Position numbers and translations under genes: made by a program
Shown here: piece by piece, positions 59,001 to 64,000 of the stretch
Layout of the letters: each line of letters opens with the position of its first letter
Position numbering within the stretch: the stretch's first letter is position 1
DNA from: Pseudoscleropodium purum
Taxonomy: Eukaryota; Streptophyta; Bryopsida; Hypnales; Brachytheciaceae
Length of the DNA stretch: 64,000 nt
Assembly: GCA_963969395.1 (NCBI GenBank)
Contig: OZ017796.1
Coordinates: 40,972,243 to 41,036,242, forward strand
Direction: 5' to 3'
Notes under the pieces: model-generated
The model's database searches: none
What the model saw: the letters and a program-made list of their open reading frames with translations, nothing else
What the model was told of the DNA's origin: nothing

Positions 59001-61534
59001 GCCCAATACGGACAATACCAACGTCAGCTGTTGGACGACAGAAAGTCCAGACTGCATTGCCGGCGGGGCCACCTCTTTAGTATGAACACGCAGCTTTGTC
59101 GCAGAGATTCTTGCGCCTGGGCCCCGTCTACTGTAGAATTTTGTGTCCTTGCGCAGCGCAAATTTGAATCACCATTGCATTTCCATTTACCCGTTGAACA
59201 TTCAGTTTCATGAAGGCTGCAGCTCCTTAGTTCCTTGTTTTTCAAAATGTTTTTGCACTGACTTTGATGAACTCTGGGGTTCAGCACATGAGGTTCGGCG
59301 CTTTTCGTGAGGGGCGAGTCGAGACTGTCATGTGCCGTGGATGGAAGCTCCAGTGTAGATTGGAACTAATCATTGTTTGAAGTCCTCTCCCGAGAAAGCA
59401 AGCGAGAGATTTGGGAAATCTTGGAATCCTGAGGCACGTTGACAGCACAGTCAAGGGGACACTGGAGAGCTCCAATTATATCAGAAGTGGACAGTAGCTA
59501 AAGAACGCGCCAGGTATGCATTGCAATTGAAAATAGTGGGACTTTGGCCCCCATGTGACAGACGTGGGATGCGACAAGAGGACACTCCGTTAATTAGGGT
59601 TTGAATGACGAATCTCGTGCTTGGACTCACTGTTTGTGGTTCGCATGCGCTGTCGGTATTTTTTCTAGGGTCTCTGGGACACTGAAGTTAGGGGTCCTGA
59701 TGACTGGCTCCATTCACGACGACTTATTCGTCAGCGTCTCGAGAGCTGTAACTAGTTTAACCGTATTGTGGAAGTTATGAAGGTTTGTAGGGTTCCTTTA
59801 GAGAAGGTACGGTGCCTATGTCAATTTTATTGGTATCATTCTCTTTGTCTTCACAAGATGTATCTACCAATCAAAGTCTTGGGTTTTTAATCACAATTTG
59901 AACTTGTAGAAAGGTGCCCAGCTAGGTTTCCTTTAAAGAGAATGAAGCCGTGCAATGAGGCCTACAGTTTGTTTAATTTAGTTCGCGCGTTGTTCTACCG
60001 CTCAGGAACTCTCACTTTCGTTTTGGTTGATGATTGTCGGGGCAGATGAGGTGGTTCGAGCCGTGGTGGATAACCCAACAAGAGAGGTCGTTTTGAAAGT
60101 CTAGTTCCGTCTTGAGTGAAATTTGTGTATCGGAATGGTAATCTCAGTTCCATGCGGCTTTCTGTTGAGCGCAAGGTACGTTTCACTATCTGGATCTGAA
60201 TGATGCGACCAGGAATGAAATCAGTCTGTAAGTTGACGGTTTGGTTACAGCTAGAAGCACAGTTGTGATCCTCAAAGACCTGCAAACTGCTGAGAACACA
60301 GAATTGCTTCAGTCCAGTTGCAATTCTGTGTTCTCGAAGCAGAAGATGAATTCCAAACGATTTACGAATGCAAACTTCTGAAGTCCTGTGATGTTCAACT
60401 GGTTATCATCGCTCGACTGAGGCGGTTTCTTAGACTGTTGAATGTATTGCTCTGGATTCGTTGTGGCATCTGAATTTGGAAGCTAAGGCTAGATGAAGGT
60501 TAAGTCCAGAGACCTGTGTTGACTTGTATGCAGCACCAACTCAAAGCGTTTGAATAATCTCCATGTCAGTGTTCTAGCTGAGGATCCAATTCGGGGCAGT
60601 ATCCGATCCTCTGAGGGGTGTTGCAATTAAATACGAGGAGAAAGCAATCGCTTCCTTGTGTATGATGGAATTGCCATCGATCGTAGTGTCCGTTATGAAC
60701 GTCACTTGAATTGGAGAAAGGCGGATTCTCGAGAATTTGCTTTATCATTCGTGATAAGCTGGAGCATTTTCCCACGAATTCGAGCTCACATATTTCGTTG
60801 CTCTGGGAGCATCATCGTTGCAATTTATTATTCCTTGACAGGCTACGCCAGTTCCATCAATTCACAATTTGGTCGAAGTTTGGTTCTATAGCTCATTCAC
60901 AACAATGGAGTCATCTCTCATCAGAAAGCAGTGGTGACACCTCCATGATGAGGGAAACCCACCAACTTAATTTTTGTGCCAATAGGGTGTGAATCAGGCG
61001 AATTCCATAATGTATTTAATATTTGAGGCCAATGATTACATCCCATCAATATACTATCTTTTGTCACCTTCGATTTATTTCGCATGAAGACCTCAATGTC
61101 AAACACGTGGGTGGATTGTATAACTTGTAAAAATTCCAGACGCCAGTCAATCTCATGAGCTGATCTCTTAAAGGTAAAGCGAATGCATCACTTTATGTGG
61201 CGAACCCCTGCCTCTTCGATGGCAACAGGTTCAGTGAATCCTGGGTGCTACATTCCTGTGAATTTGGTAGTATTTTAATGCTTCCTCAATAGGAGAAATG
61301 CTACAGACCGATCTGAATAGCACGACAGTCTACAGTCGGAAACAACTGAGCCCAAGTTCGCTATAGGAAAACCAATATTTCACATTCCTTTTTTGTGATT
61401 TTTAACATCGCAGAAATCGTAAGTTTTAGGATATCATCTTCATTACCGACTTCAATAGCATCGGGCAGTAAATCTGATGCTGTCCTTAGTATGACACTGT
61501 CATTCAAAAAGAGCAATAATTAAATATCTGCCAG
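59001..61534. other. Balanced-composition DNA upstream of the F-box gene
   Basis: Base composition changes here from AT-rich to gene-like, and no transposon ends are visible. Scattered frames of 60-97 codons occur on both strands without domains. It most likely holds promoter and 5' UTR (perhaps with introns) of the F-box gene, or a non-coding transcript; I cannot support an exon. Confidence 0.4.
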
Positions 61535-61738
61535 ATGCGTGTAGTTTTAGCTGTTTTATTAGTTCTTGACAATCGCTATTTTGAAACCCCCATTGATGGT
61601 TTACGAGATGGACATGTAATATCGCTATCTGATGAGTTTGATTTGCTTATGATGAAAGGAGGCGACTTATGTATGGAGGATTATAAGTTAAAGCTAGCTT
61701 GTTCCGTAGAAATGGATATAACTGTTCTTGCAAATCAG

Positions 61739-63491
61739 ATGCAGGTTAGTGGCACCTCGTCATCCAAGCTGCTCATGCTTCCTCCATCCATACTGGAAGA
61801 TATATGCAACAGACTTGCAATTGAGAATGCAAGCTACATTGCAAGTGCTATTTGCGTGTGCAAAAGTTTCAAGGAAGCTGGGAGTCGGATTCGTTCAGTG
61901 CGGTTGATCTGTCTAAATAGGTACCATGAGGCTCTTAGAGCTGGGGTTACTCTCTCGAATCTTTCCACTCGTGACTCTAAAGGTGAAGCCAGTACATCCA
62001 CTGTCCAAGAGCAACAGGCGTCCGTCAGCAGTGACGAAGAGGGCTCTGGTGATGAGAAAAGCCTCTTCATATTCAGGAACGTGGTGGTTGATTTTCTGAA
62101 AGGGAAGCCTTTGCTTCTTCAGATCAGGATAGAGATTGAGGCAAAGCTGCAGTCAAAGTCTGTTCCTGAGGGAGAGAGGGGGAGAACAGATTTTTGGCTG
62201 AGCGACCCATTTCATTTGATAAGATGGATACCTTCTGTTCGAGCGACTTTACAACACTTATGTATTGTGGATTATGGACAGCAGGCTATCATGCGCAGAA
62301 CAAACATCCTCAAAATATTATCTCAGAACTGTGAGTTTGGGCACCGTCTCTTTAACCACATGAAGTTGTTATGAATGCCGGTATGGGCTCCTCTGTGCCA
62401 TAGGGTACATTAGGCCTATTAATTTTATGCTTGTACTTGATGCCTCGATCAAGGCTTCATATTTATATTGAATTGATTGATACTAGGCTATGTTGAACTA
62501 ACAATATGTTAATATCTCATGGTCTCCGTAGTAGAGTAATGTCGCCTAATTATCGCATCTGATGTTGGCAGGCAAAGTTCTGAAGAGCTTGGATTTGCGG
62601 AACATGTTCATCGACTCGGCCGGGTTGGAAGAAATGCCTACGCTGAGGAGCTTCACAATGCGATGTGTGAAGGTGACTGGAGATACGTTACAACTCGTCA
62701 ATACTTACATGAGAAACTTAACGACTTTGGTTCTGCTAGGAGTATTTGGAGTAACCCATGGCAGCCTGGACTTTCCATATATGAAGGTTTTATGTCTCGG
62801 TCTTTCAACGATGGCCAAGGTTGTGAGCATTCAACTGCCGAACCTTGAAAAGTTACAGCTGAAGATGCTGTGTCCTGAGAGCCTCACCATTACTGCTACT
62901 GATTTGAAGTTCATGGCTTTCAATCTTGAAGTTCGAGATACGTCAAAGGTGGACTTGAAGAATCTTCTCAATTTGCAGGAGTTACTGTACGGGACTTCTA
63001 GTTTTGACATCCTCTCGAGCCTTGTTGCAGCCAATGCCCATCTCGAGAAATTATTCTTGGATATACCCTGCATGGCGCTAGGGGAAGACGGGAAATGGTT
63101 GGGTGTTTTAAAGGGCATCCCTTTCAACCTGCCAAGCTTCAATAAACTTCTGCAGTGTCCGAAACTTACAGTTCTGAATATTGGTCCTGGACTGTGGCAC
63201 TCTATGGAAGTGAATGTGGGTCAGCTGTCCCAGGTGGAGAAATGGCCTCCTCTCAAGCGCCTCATACTCCACATGATACCTCAGAACCTGGACTCTTGTC
63301 TGACCACTTTGAATATCTTGCTGAAACCAACTCTGTCTTCTCTGGAGATCCATGTTCATACCAATAGTCCAATTAGTTATGAGACAATTGTGTCCAGCGT
63401 GAGGGGGATCGTATCACACTTTGGCCGTGATTTTGCCTTCAAACCACGGCACTGGACCAGGAGTCTGGATTTCTCTTGCTTTAGCTTCTAG
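61739..63491 (+). CDS. F-box/LRR-repeat protein (At4g29420-like), 2 exons
   Basis: Exon 1 61739-62330, exon 2 62572-63491 (1,512 nt, 503 aa). Donor AGAACT/GTGAGT, acceptor TTGGCAG/GCAAAG; phase 1, restoring SQNCKVLKSLDLRNMF. An F-box lies at about residues 12-55 (LPPSILEDICNRLAIENASY), the segment that docks on SKP1 in an SCF ubiquitin ligase. It is followed by an acidic Ser/Glu-rich linker, then DPFHLIRWIPSVRATLQHLC and IVDYGQQAIMRR, and leucine-rich repeats through exon 2 (LRNMFIDSAG, FLDIPCMALGEDGKWLGVLK, LNIGPGLWHSMEV). These boxes match my memory of the single-copy plant family of At4g29420; its substrates are unknown. The open frame extends up to 61535 and the true start could also be the ATG at 61775. 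The exon may begin at the acceptor-like GATGCAG just after 61738. Confidence 0.88.
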
Positions 63492-63617
63492 TGTAAAAGT
63501 TTGAGTCACTGTACAGTCAGGTCTAGCTCATTTACGAATTCTGAATCCTGCTGAAAATTTGGATAACTTTGGGAGGCCCGTGTGCACTCAAACATGAACG
63601 GAATTTCAAATTTCAAA

Positions 63618-64000
63618 TTGCATTGGAATCACACTGAAGTCTACTTTACCACCATTACAAATGCACATATGTAATTGAAAATCATACAAAGAATTTGATG
63701 TTCTTTCTACACTATCTCCCATTTGGTGTTGCCACCATTTGTGAAAATTATGACTTATAATTTAAGGTACATATTAGAAATGAATCTTCACAATTGCTTT
63801 TGGGACACTTGATCACATGCCACTTGAAAATTTTCTATCACTTTTTGTTTTTTCTTCACCCTAATGCAAGAAGTCTTTCACTATTTGCTATGAAATGGGA
63901 GATAGTGTGTAAAATCAATCCAACTTGTAATATGATTTTACATTTTTCATTTTCCACTTGTTATTAAGTTGAAGTAGACTTCAATGTGATTCCAATGCAA
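63618..64000. mobile_element. Inverted-repeat element at window end (383 bp or more)
   Basis: TTGCATTGGAATCACA-TGAAGTCTACTT at 63618 pairs with its complement ending at 64000. A second inner pair (ACACTATCTCCCATTT near 63709 and its complement near 63894) shows that the halves are inverted copies. The right end coincides with the window edge, so length and target duplication are unknown. Confidence 0.7.

Noticed and set aside
59024..60992. Minus- and plus-strand frames of 60-97 codons upstream of the F-box gene
   Set aside because: They overlap each other on both strands and none has a recognisable domain or matching splice sites.

Overview
This window is nuclear DNA of a land plant. The evidence is spliced genes with GT/AG introns, plant-only families (non-specific phospholipase C, GPI-type arabinogalactan protein, an F-box/LRR protein of the Arabidopsis At4g29420 type), Ty1/copia LTR retrotransposons and many small inverted-repeat elements. 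The species cannot be fixed from the sequence. Exons are GC-richer islands in very AT-rich, repeat-filled DNA.

Layout: 3.2-6.8 kb, a three-exon phospholipase C gene (minus strand). 8.3-8.9 kb, a two-exon arabinogalactan protein (minus). 10.2-18.0 kb, a cluster of inverted-repeat elements that all sit at TTAA and mostly end in CCCCTAAA. 18.2-20.5 kb, a five-exon thymidylate kinase (plus). 22.5-23.4 kb, a two-exon single-pass membrane protein (minus). 25.8-27.7 kb, a five-exon JTB-type membrane protein (minus). Two further loci follow on the minus strand, at 29.2-31.2 and 35.1-37.2 kb. Each joins a copy of the JTB promoter, first exon and start of intron 1 to an SRI-domain gene end. The SRI parts look identical over 1,343 bp although their flanks differ. 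Between them lie more TTAA elements, one nested in another with a readable empty site. 40.7-55.9 kb is a nest of retroelements: a decayed copia element is split by a second copia element (5-bp target duplication CCTAT), whose left LTR is itself split by a 1.4-kb LTR-like insertion, and the outer element is split again by a 5.2-kb insertion with related ends. 56-59 kb is AT-rich and empty. 61.7-63.5 kb is the F-box/LRR gene (plus). The last 383 bp are an inverted-repeat element that reaches the window edge.

The host genes are unrelated housekeeping or cell-surface genes and do not form a pathway. The most unusual content is (a) a family of non-coding TTAA-targeting elements with CCC-starting termini, the hallmark of the piggyBac superfamily; (b) two LTR-like insertions, each studded along its length with its own short near-palindromic motif; and (c) the duplicated JTB/SRI loci with a sharply bounded tract of identity.

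All gene models were built by hand from reading frames, splice signals and phase. Exon sums close in frame for the six host genes. No alignment or database search was run.
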